35,452 nucleotides of DNA from contig JAFKFS010000036.1 of the NCBI GenBank assembly GCA_017308115.1, positions 1 through 35,452 of the forward strand, written 5' to 3'. A model generated the notes under the pieces. That model ran no database searches. It was not told the origin of the DNA and was given only the letters and a program-made list of their open reading frames with translations. The stretch is from Bordetella sp. (lineage in GTDB: Bacteria; Pseudomonadota; Alphaproteobacteria; Caulobacterales; Caulobacteraceae). Positions 8,486-17,191 of the stretch are shown here, one piece after another. Both the position numbers and the translations under genes were made by a program. Each line of letters opens with the position of its first letter. Position 1 is the stretch's first letter.

Positions 8486-9490
8486 TCAGCCGATCTTCAC
8501 GCGCGTCGCGGCTTCGGGCAGGTCTTCACCGAAGGCGCGCTGATAGAATTCGGCGATGGTCGGCCGCTCCAGTTCGTCGCACTTGTTCAGGAAGGTCAGG
8601 CGGAAGCTCAGGGCCAGGTCGCCGCCGAAGATGATGGCGTTCTGGGCCCAGGTGATGACCGTGCGGGGCGACATGACGGTGGAGATGTCGCCGTTCATGA
8701 AGGCGTTGCGGGTCATGTCGGCGACGCGGACCATGGCCGCGATCTGACGGCGGCCCTCGGGCGTGTCATATTCGGGCGCCTTGGCGACGACGATCTCGGC
8801 TTCCACATCGTGGTCGAGATAGTTGAGCGTCGTGACGATGTTCCAGCGGTCGAGCTGAGCCTGATTGATCTGCTGGGCGCCGTGATACAGGCCCGTCGTG
8901 TCGCCCAGGCCGACCGTGTTGGAGGTGGCGAACAGGCGGAACCACCTGTTCGGGCGGATGACGCGGTTCTGGTCCAGCAGGGTCAGGCGCCCCTGCGCCT
9001 CCAGCACGCGCTGGATCACGAACATGACGTCGGGGCGGCCCGCGTCATATTCATCGAACACCAGGGCCACGGGGCGTTGCAGCGCCCAGGGCAGGATGCC
9101 CTCGCGGAATTCGGTGATCTGCTTGCCGTCCTTCAGGACGATGGCGTCCTTGCCGATCAGGTCGATGCGGCTGACGTGGCTGTCCAGGTTGATGCGGACC
9201 AGCGGCCAGTTCAGGCGGGCGGCGACCTGCTCGATGTGGGTCGACTTGCCGGTGCCGTGATAGCCCTGGACCATGACCCGGCGGTCGTAGGCGAAGCCCG
9301 CGCAGATGGCGATCGTGGTCTGGGGGTCGAAACGATAGGACTCGTCGATCTCGGGCACATGGCTGTCGCGGGTGTCGAAGGCCGGCACGACCATGTCGGA
9401 ATCAACGCCGAACGCCTCTTTCAGCGTGACCTTGCGGTGCGGTTCCAGGGTGACGAGCGGATCGGGGGAGGCGTCGAGCGGAGAGGTCAT
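8486..9490 (-). CDS. cobS: Cobaltochelatase subunit CobS (AAA+ ATPase)
   Basis: CobS is the AAA+ subunit that, with CobT and CobN, inserts cobalt into hydrogenobyrinate diamide in aerobic B12 synthesis. At 334 residues it has the usual length. Visible motifs are Walker [10 protein letters not shown], Walker [10 protein letters not shown], sensor-like [12 protein letters not shown] and the arginine-rich PNRWFRLF. Start ATG 9490 has AGGTGG just upstream; GTG 9499 would add three residues. cobT, normally the next gene downstream, is absent: the following gene is ctaA on the opposite strand. The enzyme is clear, but whether it works on cobalt here cannot be shown. Confidence 0.93.
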   Translation of the reverse strand: MTSPLDASPDPLVTLEPHRKVTLKEAFGVDSDMVVPAFDTRDSHVPEIDESYRFDPQTTIAICAGFAYDRRVMVQGYHGTGKSTHIEQVAARLNWPLVRINLDSHVSRIDLIGKDAIVLKDGKQITEFREGILPWALQRPVALVFDEYDAGRPDVMFVIQRVLEAQGRLTLLDQNRVIRPNRWFRLFATSNTVGLGDTTGLYHGAQQINQAQLDRWNIVTTLNYLDHDVEAEIVVAKAPEYDTPEGRRQIAAMVRVADMTRNAFMNGDISTVMSPRTVITWAQNAIIFGGDLALSFRLTFLNKCDELERPTIAEFYQRAFGEDLPEAATRVKIG

Positions 9491-9505
9491 GGCCTCCACC
9501 TAGCG

Positions 9506-9537
9506 CCCTCGCGCGCGCGGCTCAACACGCGCGAGGG
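9506..9537. other. Long hairpin between ohr and cobS
   Basis: CCCTCGCGCG (9506-9515) pairs perfectly with CGCGCGAGGG (9528-9537) around a 12-nt loop. On the minus strand it lies just after the ohr stop and before cobS. With no T-run it could be a weak terminator or an mRNA-stabilising end for ohr. Confidence 0.5.
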
Positions 9538-9547
9538 ACGCGACGGA

Positions 9548-9976
9548 TTATTCCGCGGACAGGTCCACGTTCACATTGCCCCGCGTGGCGTTGGAATAGG
9601 GGCAGACCTGATGCGCCTTCTGGATCAGGTCGTCGATCGTCGCCTGATTCAGCCCATGGTCCGACACCCGCAGGGTCACGTCGAGATTGAAGCCTTCGCC
9701 GCGGGTGTTCTTGCCGAAACCGACCCCGGCCGTGACCCGGGTGTCCGGGCCGACCGGCGCGCCGGCCTTGCCCGAGACCAGCCGCAGGGCACCCAGGTAG
9801 CAGGCCGCGTAGCCGGCGGCGAAAAGCTGCTCGGGGTTGGTTCCGTCGCCGCCCGTCCCGCCCATCTCGGTCGGGACCGACAAGCGGACGTCGATCTTGC
9901 CGTCGTCGGTGGCCGAACGACCTTCGTCGCGTCCTCCGCCGGAGGCGGTGGCATGGGCGCGGTACAGGACTTCCAT
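9548..9976 (-). CDS. ohr: Organic hydroperoxide resistance protein (Ohr/OsmC family)
   Basis: A thiol peroxidase that reduces organic hydroperoxides in the cytoplasm. The 142-residue protein has both redox cysteines in the Ohr context: Cys59 (GYAACYLGAL) and Cys125 (HQVCPYSNATRGN). The motif GDGTNPEQLFAAGYAAC and the early Arg/Glu pattern place it in Ohr rather than OsmC. ATG 9976 has AAGGAG eight bases upstream; the frame is open to 10072 but the extension is unconserved. No ohrR regulator gene lies next to it. Confidence 0.93.
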   Translation of the reverse strand: MEVLYRAHATASGGGRDEGRSATDDGKIDVRLSVPTEMGGTGGDGTNPEQLFAAGYAACYLGALRLVSGKAGAPVGPDTRVTAGVGFGKNTRGEGFNLDVTLRVSDHGLNQATIDDLIQKAHQVCPYSNATRGNVNVDLSAE

Positions 9977-10116
9977 CTGTGGACTCCTTATCCCCAGGCT
10001 GGGGCGATGAGGGAATGATCCGCAGACAACGCCTTTCAGAAACAACGGTTCTGTGATTCGTAAAATCGGCAAGAGGATGTTAACAATTTGGCATCGCTCC
10101 CGCCGGGGGAGAGGAC

Positions 10117-10389
10117 ATGGAAACGCACACGCAATATTTTTGCTACGTTTACGACGCGCTCGGACGGACGCCTCAGATGTTTCCCCTGGAGGCCGCCAGC
10201 TTCACCGAGGCGGTGCGGGAAACGCAGCGCATGATGCGGGACGAGGCGGGAGCCGAGGTCTTCGCTGAAATTTGGGATTCCGACGCCGCCGATCAGGCCA
10301 TGACGCGAGTCGATGTCCTGCCCGGGGAGAGCCGCCTGTCCAGTCCGCTCAGGCGTGGCCGGCCTTCTTCAGGGTTTTCCAAGCCTTGA
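10117..10389 (+). CDS. Small protein of unknown function
   Basis: A 90-residue ORF whose ATG follows GGGGGAGAGGAC, a good ribosome site. The first 65 residues look like a compact fold (QYFCYVYDALGRTPQMFPL, then FTEAVRETQRMMRDE and FAEIWDSD), while the last 25 are basic and low in complexity. The final 41 bases overlap the 3' end of the J-protein gene on the other strand, so the tail may be less conserved. I do not recognise the family. It lies in a region where other alphaproteobacteria, as I recall, run straight from the J-protein to cobS. Confidence 0.5.
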   Translation: METHTQYFCYVYDALGRTPQMFPLEAASFTEAVRETQRMMRDEAGAEVFAEIWDSDAADQAMTRVDVLPGESRLSSPLRRGRPSSGFSKP

Positions 10390-11023
10390 TGACGCTCTGT
10401 AGCTTGGCTTCCGCGCCCCGATCGCCGCCGTTGGTGTCCGGGTGGAAGCGCTTGAGCATCTCGTGATAGCGGGCCTTCACGGCGGCCTTGTCGGCCCCGG
10501 GCTCCAGGCCCAGGTCGGCCAGGGCGGCGCGCTCCAGCTTGCCCAGACGATGATGAGGATCGCCCTGGGCGGGTCCCTCTGCGTGCACCCGCCGACCGAA
10601 CAGGCCGAAGCTGTCCCGCCAGGAGCCGGCGCCGGAGTTGTTGGCCGTGCCGAATTTGGCGGCGAAGGCGGCGGCCTCGCGCGTCTGCGGCCCGGCCTTC
10701 ATCTGCCAGGTGGGGCGGCCGCCGGTCATGGCCTCGTTTTCCTGCGCCGCGCGAATCTGGCCTTCGCTCATGCCCGCGTAGAAGTTCCAGCTCTTGTTGT
10801 ACTGGGCCGCGTGGGCCTGGCAAAAGTCGTAGAACTCGTTGAGCTGCTCGCGCGACTTGGGGGCCCGCGCCGTGGCCGGACGGCTGCATTCGGCCCATTC
10901 GCAAGCCTTCTCGCCGGGCTTGAGGCGCAGGACGTCCTCCGCCGCCTCCTGCTCATCCTCGGAACGCGGCGGCTTCACCCGAATGTCGGTGAAGCGAGGC
11001 TTGTATTGAAAAGACGCAGACAT
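10349..11023 (-). CDS. J-domain protein with N-terminal cysteine motif
   Basis: A 224-residue co-chaperone-like protein with the J domain at the C-terminus: ADLGLEPGADKAAVKARYHE, then HPD at 194-196 and a closing helix. HPD is the contact that stimulates DnaK ATPase. Before it lies a conserved-looking region with C41-x4-C46 and C68-x2-H71 (GEKACEWAECSRPA; FYDFCQAHA), which could bind a metal ion, and then the segment YNKSWNFYAGMSEGQI. The start ATG 11023 is divergent from bolA. A DnaJ-family label is secure; the partner and clients are unknown. Confidence 0.85.
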   Translation of the reverse strand: MSASFQYKPRFTDIRVKPPRSEDEQEAAEDVLRLKPGEKACEWAECSRPATARAPKSREQLNEFYDFCQAHAAQYNKSWNFYAGMSEGQIRAAQENEAMTGGRPTWQMKAGPQTREAAAFAAKFGTANNSGAGSWRDSFGLFGRRVHAEGPAQGDPHHRLGKLERAALADLGLEPGADKAAVKARYHEMLKRFHPDTNGGDRGAEAKLQSVIKAWKTLKKAGHA

Positions 11024-11068
11024 CGCCCGAAGTTTAGGGCTGATTTGGTCAGCTTCAAGGAGTCTCCC

Positions 11069-11368
11069 ATGGCCGACGGCCCGATCGCGGCGGTTATGCG
11101 CGAAAAACTGACGGCGGCCTTCGCTCCGGTTCGTCTGAATCTGGAGGATGACAGCTGGAAACATCAGGGTCATCACCATGAAGGCGGCGTCGACGCCCTC
11201 GACGGCGGGGAAAGCCATTTCCAGCTGACCATCGTCTCGCAAGCCTTCGTCGGCCAGACCCGCGTGGAGCGGCAGAGGGCCGTCAACGCCGTCCTGAAGG
11301 AAGAATTGGCCGGTCCGGTTCACGCGCTTTCGATCCGTGCGCAAACCCCGCAGGAGGCCGAGGCCTGA
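11069..11368 (+). CDS. bolA: BolA family protein
   Basis: A 99-residue BolA-fold protein. The core LNLEDDSWKHQGHHHEGG, then SHFQLTIVSQAFVGQTRVERQR and HALSIRAQTP match the family, including the His-rich loop that, with monothiol glutaredoxins, binds Fe-S clusters. AAGGAG (11057-11062) sits 6 bases before the ATG. It is transcribed divergently from the J-protein gene across a 45-base gap, so their promoters must overlap. A role in iron-sulphur trafficking is inferred from the family. Confidence 0.92.
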   Translation: MADGPIAAVMREKLTAAFAPVRLNLEDDSWKHQGHHHEGGVDALDGGESHFQLTIVSQAFVGQTRVERQRAVNAVLKEELAGPVHALSIRAQTPQEAEA

Positions 11369-11486
11369 CGCCGGATTTCCCGGTGGATAATTCGGATTAC
11401 GCAGTTATTCGCATTCACATCGTCTTAGAACCTTTCGCTCTAGCGTCCGCACCCGAAGCGTTTTCTTAGCGAGCGGGGGCGTCGCG

Positions 11487-13298
11487 ATGGTCGAATCCGA
11501 GGGGTTCACGAAAGGGGTGGGCGGACCGCAGGCGCCCGGCGAAGCGGCGCAGGCCCTGACCGCCATCCTGCAGACCCACTATCTACGCTATCTCATCATC
11601 GCCAGTTGGGCGCTGGGGCTGATCGCGACGGTCGGCCTGGCGCAGGGCCTGATCTGGTTCGTGGCGACCCTGGCGGCGGGCGCCCTGCGCGGCGAGGTCG
11701 AAAAACGGGTCCGCCCCGGCGCCGGAGCGGGCTGGGGCCTGGCCTTCCCGGCGGTGGCGACGGCCACGACCGCGGCCTGGGCCGCAGCGCCCCTGCTGGC
11801 GTGGTTCTCGCCCTCCCTGTTCGGGCGGGAGCTGGCCATCGCCCTTCTGATCTCGGGCTATGTGCTGGTGTTCGCCCAACTGCGGAACTCGCCTCGTCAG
11901 GCCATCCTCATTTCATCGCCCTATGGCGTGGCGGCGACCGTCATCGCCGTCAGCCTGATCGGCGATCCGGTCTTCTGGCCTTTCGTGACCCTGGCGCCAT
12001 TCATCGCCGCCAGCCTCTTCGTCCTGGTGACCATGACCATTCTGCGAGAGGAGCGCATCCGGGCCTTCCAGGAGCATCAGGCGCACCTGATCGAGGAGCT
12101 GGAGGCCGCCCGCGACAGGGCCGATGCGGCGAATGAGGCGAAATCCAACTTCCTGGGCGTCATCTCGCATGAGCTTCGCACGCCGATGAACGGCGTTCTG
12201 GGCGCGGCCCAGTTGCTCAGCGCGACTCGTCTGGCGGGGGCGCAGCGCGAGTATCTGGCGATCATCCGCAACTCCGGCGACAATCTGCTGAGCCTGCTGA
12301 ACGACATCCTCGACATGACCAAGATCGAGGCCGGGCGCATGAATTTCGAGACCGTCGACATCAATCTGGAAGATCTGCACCGGCGCATCGTCGGCCCCTT
12401 CGCGGCCCAGGCCGAAGCCAAGGGGCTGGAGTTCGTCACGGGTTTCGAGGGCGAGATTCCGGCCGTGGTGCGCGGCGATCCCCTGCGCGTCTGCCAGGTG
12501 GTGCAGAACCTGCTGTCCAATGCGATCAAGTTCACCGACCAGGGCGCGGTGCGCTTCGTGACGCGCGGACGCCGCCTGTCCGAGCGGCGCGTGGCCTTCG
12601 AGTTCGTCGTGACCGACAGCGGCGCGGGCATTTCAGAAGACGATATGGACCAGCTGTTCCAGCCCTTCACCCAGGTCGACGCCTCCTCCACGCGGCGTTT
12701 CGGCGGGACCGGCCTGGGGCTGACGATCTCGCGGCGACTGGCCAACATCATGGGCGGCGACATCTCCGTGACGTCGCGCCTGGGCGAGGGCTCGACCTTC
12801 GTCTTCGTCGTGGAAGGGGAGGTGGCCGCCTGGCGCGCCGTGGAAGCGCCCGCGGCTGACGAGGGCGATGTCGCCACCGGCGACGGCCTGGAGGTGCTGG
12901 TGGTGGAGGACCATCCGGTCAACCGCATGATCCTGGAGGCCTGGATGGCCTCCACAGGGCAACGCACCAGCATGGCCGAGAACGGCCTCGAAGCCGTGGA
13001 GGCCGCGCGGAACCAGCGGTTCGACCTGATCATCATGGACGTCAACATGCCGGTCATGGACGGGCTGGCGGCGACGCGTCTGATCCGGGAAGGCGGCGGG
13101 GTCAACGCCGAGACGCCCATCGTCGTCCTTTCGGCCTCCGCCCGGATGGAGGATCATCAGGCGGGGTTGGCGGCGGGCGCCGACGCCTATCTGAACAAGC
13201 CGATCGATTTCCACAGCCTTTCGACCGTGATGGCCCAGGCCAGGGGCGGACGGGCGGCTCTTCGTCGCCTGAGCGAACAGGAAGCGGCCGCCGCCTGA
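11487..13298 (+). CDS. Hybrid sensor histidine kinase / response regulator
   Basis: A 603-residue inner membrane kinase. About six hydrophobic segments fill residues 33-185, with no obvious periplasmic sensor domain. A coiled segment (185-217) leads to HisKA with phospho-acceptor His228 (ISHELRTPMNG), then HATPase_c with the N-box at 341-350, DSGAGIS and GGTGLGL boxes, and a C-terminal receiver (about 468-590) with phospho-acceptor Asp518 (IIMDVNMPVMDG) and VVEDHPVN. There is no HPt domain, and no regulator or HPt gene is adjacent, so the phosphorelay partner is elsewhere. The stimulus is unknown. Confidence 0.9.
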   Translation: MVESEGFTKGVGGPQAPGEAAQALTAILQTHYLRYLIIASWALGLIATVGLAQGLIWFVATLAAGALRGEVEKRVRPGAGAGWGLAFPAVATATTAAWAAAPLLAWFSPSLFGRELAIALLISGYVLVFAQLRNSPRQAILISSPYGVAATVIAVSLIGDPVFWPFVTLAPFIAASLFVLVTMTILREERIRAFQEHQAHLIEELEAARDRADAANEAKSNFLGVISHELRTPMNGVLGAAQLLSATRLAGAQREYLAIIRNSGDNLLSLLNDILDMTKIEAGRMNFETVDINLEDLHRRIVGPFAAQAEAKGLEFVTGFEGEIPAVVRGDPLRVCQVVQNLLSNAIKFTDQGAVRFVTRGRRLSERRVAFEFVVTDSGAGISEDDMDQLFQPFTQVDASSTRRFGGTGLGLTISRRLANIMGGDISVTSRLGEGSTFVFVVEGEVAAWRAVEAPAADEGDVATGDGLEVLVVEDHPVNRMILEAWMASTGQRTSMAENGLEAVEAARNQRFDLIIMDVNMPVMDGLAATRLIREGGGVNAETPIVVLSASARMEDHQAGLAAGADAYLNKPIDFHSLSTVMAQARGGRAALRRLSEQEAAAA

Positions 13299-13398
13299 GG
13301 GCGCGCCGAGGCGACGCAGAGGCCGTACGACGCACGGGCAAGGGAGCCCTGTCGCGTTTTCGCCGTTGTGCAGGGAAGTCCGAAGAGTTGGAGCCCGA

Positions 13399-15096
13399 TT
13401 GCGTCCCTTCGCCGAACTGCTGGACCGTCTGTCGCTGACGACTTCGCGCAACGCCAAGCTGGTGCTGCTGCGCGACTATCTGAAGGCGACGCCCGACCCT
13501 GACCGGGGCTGGGCCCTGGCGGCCCTGACCGGCGAATTGAGCTTCTCCGGCGCCAAGCCGGCCATGATTCGAAAGGCGGTCGAGGCGCGCGTCGATCCTG
13601 TCCTGTTCGGCTGGTCCTATGACTATGTCGGCGATCTGGCGGAGACGACGGCGCTGATCTGGCCGCGCGATCCCCGGCATCGGGCCAATCGGGAGCCTGA
13701 ACTGGGCGAGGTGGCGGACGCCCTGATGCGGGCGAGCCGCGCCGACGCTCCAGCCCTGATCGAAGGGTGGCTGGACGCCCTGGAGCCCAAGGGGCGATGG
13801 GCCTTGCTGAAACTGGTGACGGGAGGGTTGCGGGTCGGCCTTTCGGCGCGAATGGCCCGCACCGCCGTGGCCATGATGCGTCCCGCCGCCGTCACCGAGC
13901 CGCCCAACCCCGCAGGGCGCGAGGCGGTCGAGGCCCTGCCGCCGATCGCCGTGGGCGACGTCGAGGAGATATGGCACGCGCTGCGGCCGCCCTATGAGGA
14001 TCTGTTCGCCTGGGCGGAAGGGCGGGCGGAGCGGCCCAGCGCCGACGCGCCCGGACGGTTCCGGCCCGTCATGCTGGCGACGGCCCTGGACGAAGACCTG
14101 GATCTTCCGCGTCTGGACCCGGCGGACTTCGCGGCCGAGTGGAAGTGGGATGGAATCCGGGTGCAGGCCGTGCGCGAAGGCGAGCAGACCCGCCTCTATT
14201 CCCGCACCGGGGACGAGATTTCGTCCGCCTTTCCCGATGTGGTCGCGGCTCTGGCCTTTCAGGGCGCGGTCGACGGCGAACTGCTGGTCATCCGCAACGG
14301 CGTGGTCGCGCCCTTCGGCGACCTGCAGCAGCGGCTGAACCGCAAGATGGCGAGCGCGCGGCTGATGCAGGACCATCCGGCGGCCATCCTGGCCTATGAT
14401 CTGCTGGCCGAGGAGGGCGAGGACCTGCGCGGCCTTCCTTTCACGGAGCGCCGGGCGCGGCTGGAGCGTCTGGTGGCGCGGCATGACGCCGATCGGCTGG
14501 GCCTGTCGCCGCTGCTGGCCCACCGGAGCTGGGCCGATCTGGCGACGCTGCGCGCCGATCCGCCGGTCGGCGCCGCCGCCGAGGGGTTGATGCTGAAGCG
14601 TCGGGACAGCGCCTATGTCGCGGGGCGGCCCAAGGGGCCGTGGTTCAAGTGGAAGCGCGACCCGCACGTCATCGACGCCGTGCTGATGTACGCCCAGCGC
14701 GGACATGGGAAGCGCTCGGGCTTCTATTCCGACTACACCTTCGGCGTCTGGACCGAGGCGGGCGTGCTGACGCCGGTGGGCAAGGCCTATTTCGGCTTCA
14801 CCGACGAGGAACTGAAGCAGTTGGACAAATTCGTACGCGATCACACCACGGATCGGTTCGGCCCTGTCCGCGCCGTCCGCGCCGAACGCGATTTCGGCCT
14901 GGTGCTGGAGATCGCCTTCGAGGGCCTGCAACGCTCGACCCGCCACAAGTCCGGGGTGGCCATGCGCTTTCCCCGCATCGGCCGGATCCGCTGGGACAAG
15001 CCTGCGCGCGAGGCGGACACCCTGGATTCCGTGCTCGACCTGCTGGACGCGATCGAACGCGGCGGCGGGCGGGTCAGCGCCGGACAAAAAGCTTGA
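13399..15096 (+). CDS. ATP-dependent DNA ligase, bacterial LigB/LigC-like ('cisplatin damage response' type)
   Basis: A 565-residue DNA ligase: an N-terminal DNA-binding domain (RPFAELLDRLSLTTSRNAKL onward), the adenylation domain with catalytic Lys249 in EWKWDGIR, then GAVDGELLV, EGLMLKRRDSAY and WFKWKRD, and a C-terminal OB domain ending in FPRIGRIRWDKP. In related bacteria this ligase is grouped with a helicase, an exonuclease and a nuclease of a DNA-repair cluster; none is present here. TTG 13399 gives the expected N-terminus MRPFAELL with GGAG at 5-base spacing; the open frame reaches back to 13366. Confidence 0.93.
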   Translation: MRPFAELLDRLSLTTSRNAKLVLLRDYLKATPDPDRGWALAALTGELSFSGAKPAMIRKAVEARVDPVLFGWSYDYVGDLAETTALIWPRDPRHRANREPELGEVADALMRASRADAPALIEGWLDALEPKGRWALLKLVTGGLRVGLSARMARTAVAMMRPAAVTEPPNPAGREAVEALPPIAVGDVEEIWHALRPPYEDLFAWAEGRAERPSADAPGRFRPVMLATALDEDLDLPRLDPADFAAEWKWDGIRVQAVREGEQTRLYSRTGDEISSAFPDVVAALAFQGAVDGELLVIRNGVVAPFGDLQQRLNRKMASARLMQDHPAAILAYDLLAEEGEDLRGLPFTERRARLERLVARHDADRLGLSPLLAHRSWADLATLRADPPVGAAAEGLMLKRRDSAYVAGRPKGPWFKWKRDPHVIDAVLMYAQRGHGKRSGFYSDYTFGVWTEAGVLTPVGKAYFGFTDEELKQLDKFVRDHTTDRFGPVRAVRAERDFGLVLEIAFEGLQRSTRHKSGVAMRFPRIGRIRWDKPAREADTLDSVLDLLDAIERGGGRVSAGQKA

Positions 15097-15140
15097 CCGG
15101 CGGGGCTTCCAATCGGCTGCATAGGCGTTAGACCCGGCTC

Positions 15141-16121
15141 ATGCTCATGAATTTCCTACAGACCCCGGCCGTACTCGCCGAACCGCTGGCCCAGGTCGTG
15201 GCTGCGGGCGAGGAGAGGTTGAGCGTCGACGCCGCCATCCTGGCCAAGGCCATGGACCTGCTGGGCGATTTCGCCGTCAATCTGACGGTGGCGGCGATCA
15301 TCTTCGTCCTGACCCTCGTCGCGGCGCGGTGGGCGTCCGGCGCGGCCCGAAGGATACTGGGGCGGACGCGCCTGGTGCGGCGCGATCCGACGGTCCTGGC
15401 CTTCATGGTCCAGATCGTCAGGGTCGTCGTCATCATCATCGGCATGATCGCCGTGCTGCAGCGGCTGGGCGTGCAGACCACCTCCATCATCGCCGTTCTG
15501 GGCGCCGCCTCCCTGGCGGTGGGCCTGGCCCTGCAGGGGACGCTGTCCAATGTGGCGGCGGGGGTGATGCTGCTGATCCTGCGGCCCTATCGCGTGGGGG
15601 AGGTCATAGATGTGGGCGGCGCCTCCGGCACAGTGCAGAGGCTGGATCTGTTCACCACCCAACTGTCGAACGCCAACAACCACAAGATCGTCATTCCCAA
15701 TTCCAAGGTGCTGAGCGACGTCATCATCAACCTGACCGGCCAGCGGACGCGCCGCATCGAGATCAAGTTCACCGTCGGCTATGGCGACAATCTGAAAGAC
15801 GCCTGCGCCGTGCTCGCTTCGGTGGCGAAGATCAACGACAAGGTGCTGAAGGACCCGCCGCCCTGGACCGGCGTGACCGGCCTGCTGGACAGCGCGGTGC
15901 AGATCACCCTGCACGCCTGGGTGAACAACGCCGACTGGTGGCAGACGCAGGCCGATCTGATGCAGGCCGGCAAGGAAGCGCTGGACGAGGCGGGCATAGA
16001 GATTCCCTTCCCCCATCAGGTCGAGGTGCCGGCGAAGGACGCCCGGTTCGCGCGGGTCGTCATGGCTCCCGTTCAGGCCGATGCGGTCGAGGGCGCAGCG
16101 TCGGATCAAGGGAGAGAATGA
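15141..16121 (+). CDS. Small-conductance mechanosensitive channel, MscS family
   Basis: A 326-residue MscS-type channel that opens under membrane tension and protects against osmotic downshock. Three membrane helices are visible: about 35-60, 85-110 and the pore helix with GAASLAVGLALQGTLSNVAAG, followed by the beta domain (LRPYRVGEVIDVGGASGTV) and IPNSKVLSDVIIN. The C-terminal alpha/beta domain ends with IPFPHQVEVPA. ATG 15147 is an equally possible start. Only 3 bases separate its stop from the threonine aldolase start. Confidence 0.92.
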   Translation: MLMNFLQTPAVLAEPLAQVVAAGEERLSVDAAILAKAMDLLGDFAVNLTVAAIIFVLTLVAARWASGAARRILGRTRLVRRDPTVLAFMVQIVRVVVIIIGMIAVLQRLGVQTTSIIAVLGAASLAVGLALQGTLSNVAAGVMLLILRPYRVGEVIDVGGASGTVQRLDLFTTQLSNANNHKIVIPNSKVLSDVIINLTGQRTRRIEIKFTVGYGDNLKDACAVLASVAKINDKVLKDPPPWTGVTGLLDSAVQITLHAWVNNADWWQTQADLMQAGKEALDEAGIEIPFPHQVEVPAKDARFARVVMAPVQADAVEGAASDQGRE

Positions 16122-16124
16122 GCC

Positions 16125-17141
16125 GTGCGTTTTGATTTCGGGTCCGACAATACGGCGGGCATGGCGCCTTCGGCGCTCCAGGCCCTGGTCGCGGCCAATG
16201 CGGGGTTCGCGCGCGCCTATGGGGCGGATGAGACATCGGCGCGCGCCGCCGAACTGATCCGCCAGACCCTGGACGCGGACGCCGAGGTGCGTTTCGTCTT
16301 CAGCGGCACGGCGGCGAACGCCATCGGCCTGTCCATGCTGGCGCATCCCTATGAATCGGTGCTGGCGCACCATGCGGCGCATGTCTGCACGGACGAGACC
16401 GGCGCGCCCGGCTTCTTCGGCCAGGGCGTCGGCCTGATCGGATTGCCGGGCTATTCGGGCAAGATCGACGCCGGAGCGCTCTATGCGGCCCTGGAGGAGC
16501 CCGTGGTCGGCCATCGCCAGCCCGCCGCCGCGCTCAGCCTCACCCAGGCGACCGAATACGGCGCGGTCTACGCCGAGGAAGAGTTGCGCCACCTGATCGA
16601 GCCCGCCAGGCAGGCGGGGCTGCGGGTCCATATGGATGGCGCCCGGCTGGCCAACGCCGTCGCCGCAGGCTTCGACCCCAGGGATATTCCCCGCCTGGGC
16701 GTCGATGTGCTGTCGTTCGGCGGCGCCAAGGCGGGCGCACATTGCGTCGAGGCGCTGGTGATCTTCGACAAGACCCTGACGCGAAGGATCGACAACCGGC
16801 TGAAGCAGGCGGGGCAGATGGCGTCCAAGGGGCGGCTTCTGGCCGCGCCCCTGCTGGGGCTGCTGGAGTCGGGCGACTGGCTGGCGGGCGCCGCCCACGC
16901 CAATCTGATGGCCCAGCGTCTGGCCGACGGCATCGAGGCGCGAACGCCCTTCGTCCTGGCCCATCCGGTGGAATCCAACGCCGTCTTCGTGCGGATGCCG
17001 GAGGAGGCGCATCAGGCGCTGAACGGGGCCGGCTGGGCCTGTTATCAGTTCGACGACGGTTCGGTGCGGTTCGTCTGTTCATGGGCGACGGACGAGGCGT
17101 CGGTCGACGCCCTGATCGAAGCCCTCGCGAGCCAGAACTGA
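16125..17141 (+). CDS. Low-specificity L-threonine aldolase (PLP enzyme)
   Basis: A fold-type I PLP enzyme cleaving L-threonine or allo-threonine to glycine and acetaldehyde. Length 338. Motifs: FDFGSDNTAGMAP at the N-terminus, YGADETSARA, then HMDGARLANA and SFGGAKAGAHC, with Lys202 as the likely PLP-binding lysine. The residue after the DGAR segment and the conserved His-rich area around AHHAAHV match the beta-eliminating lyase family. The GTG start follows GGGAGAG and lies 3 bases from the mscS stop, so the two are probably cotranscribed without an obvious functional link. Confidence 0.9.
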   Translation: MRFDFGSDNTAGMAPSALQALVAANAGFARAYGADETSARAAELIRQTLDADAEVRFVFSGTAANAIGLSMLAHPYESVLAHHAAHVCTDETGAPGFFGQGVGLIGLPGYSGKIDAGALYAALEEPVVGHRQPAAALSLTQATEYGAVYAEEELRHLIEPARQAGLRVHMDGARLANAVAAGFDPRDIPRLGVDVLSFGGAKAGAHCVEALVIFDKTLTRRIDNRLKQAGQMASKGRLLAAPLLGLLESGDWLAGAAHANLMAQRLADGIEARTPFVLAHPVESNAVFVRMPEEAHQALNGAGWACYQFDDGSVRFVCSWATDEASVDALIEALASQN

Positions 17142-17191
17142 GGTGGCGGGCGCCTTCCGCCTCGCAGGCATGACGGCGGCGGAGCGTGACG

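Noticed and set aside
10037-10053. CAGAA-N7-TTCTG inverted repeat upstream of ohr as an OhrR operator
   Set aside because: It is short and does not resemble the known OhrR site; no ohrR gene is adjacent.
10079-10085. GTTAAC as half of a CtrA site
   Set aside because: The second TTAA half-site at 7-base spacing is absent (GCAA).
13102-15087. 661-codon minus-strand open frame
   Set aside because: It is antisense to the DNA ligase and the kinase end, and its translation is Arg/Gln/His/Gly rich with no fold. Long antisense frames are expected at this GC content.
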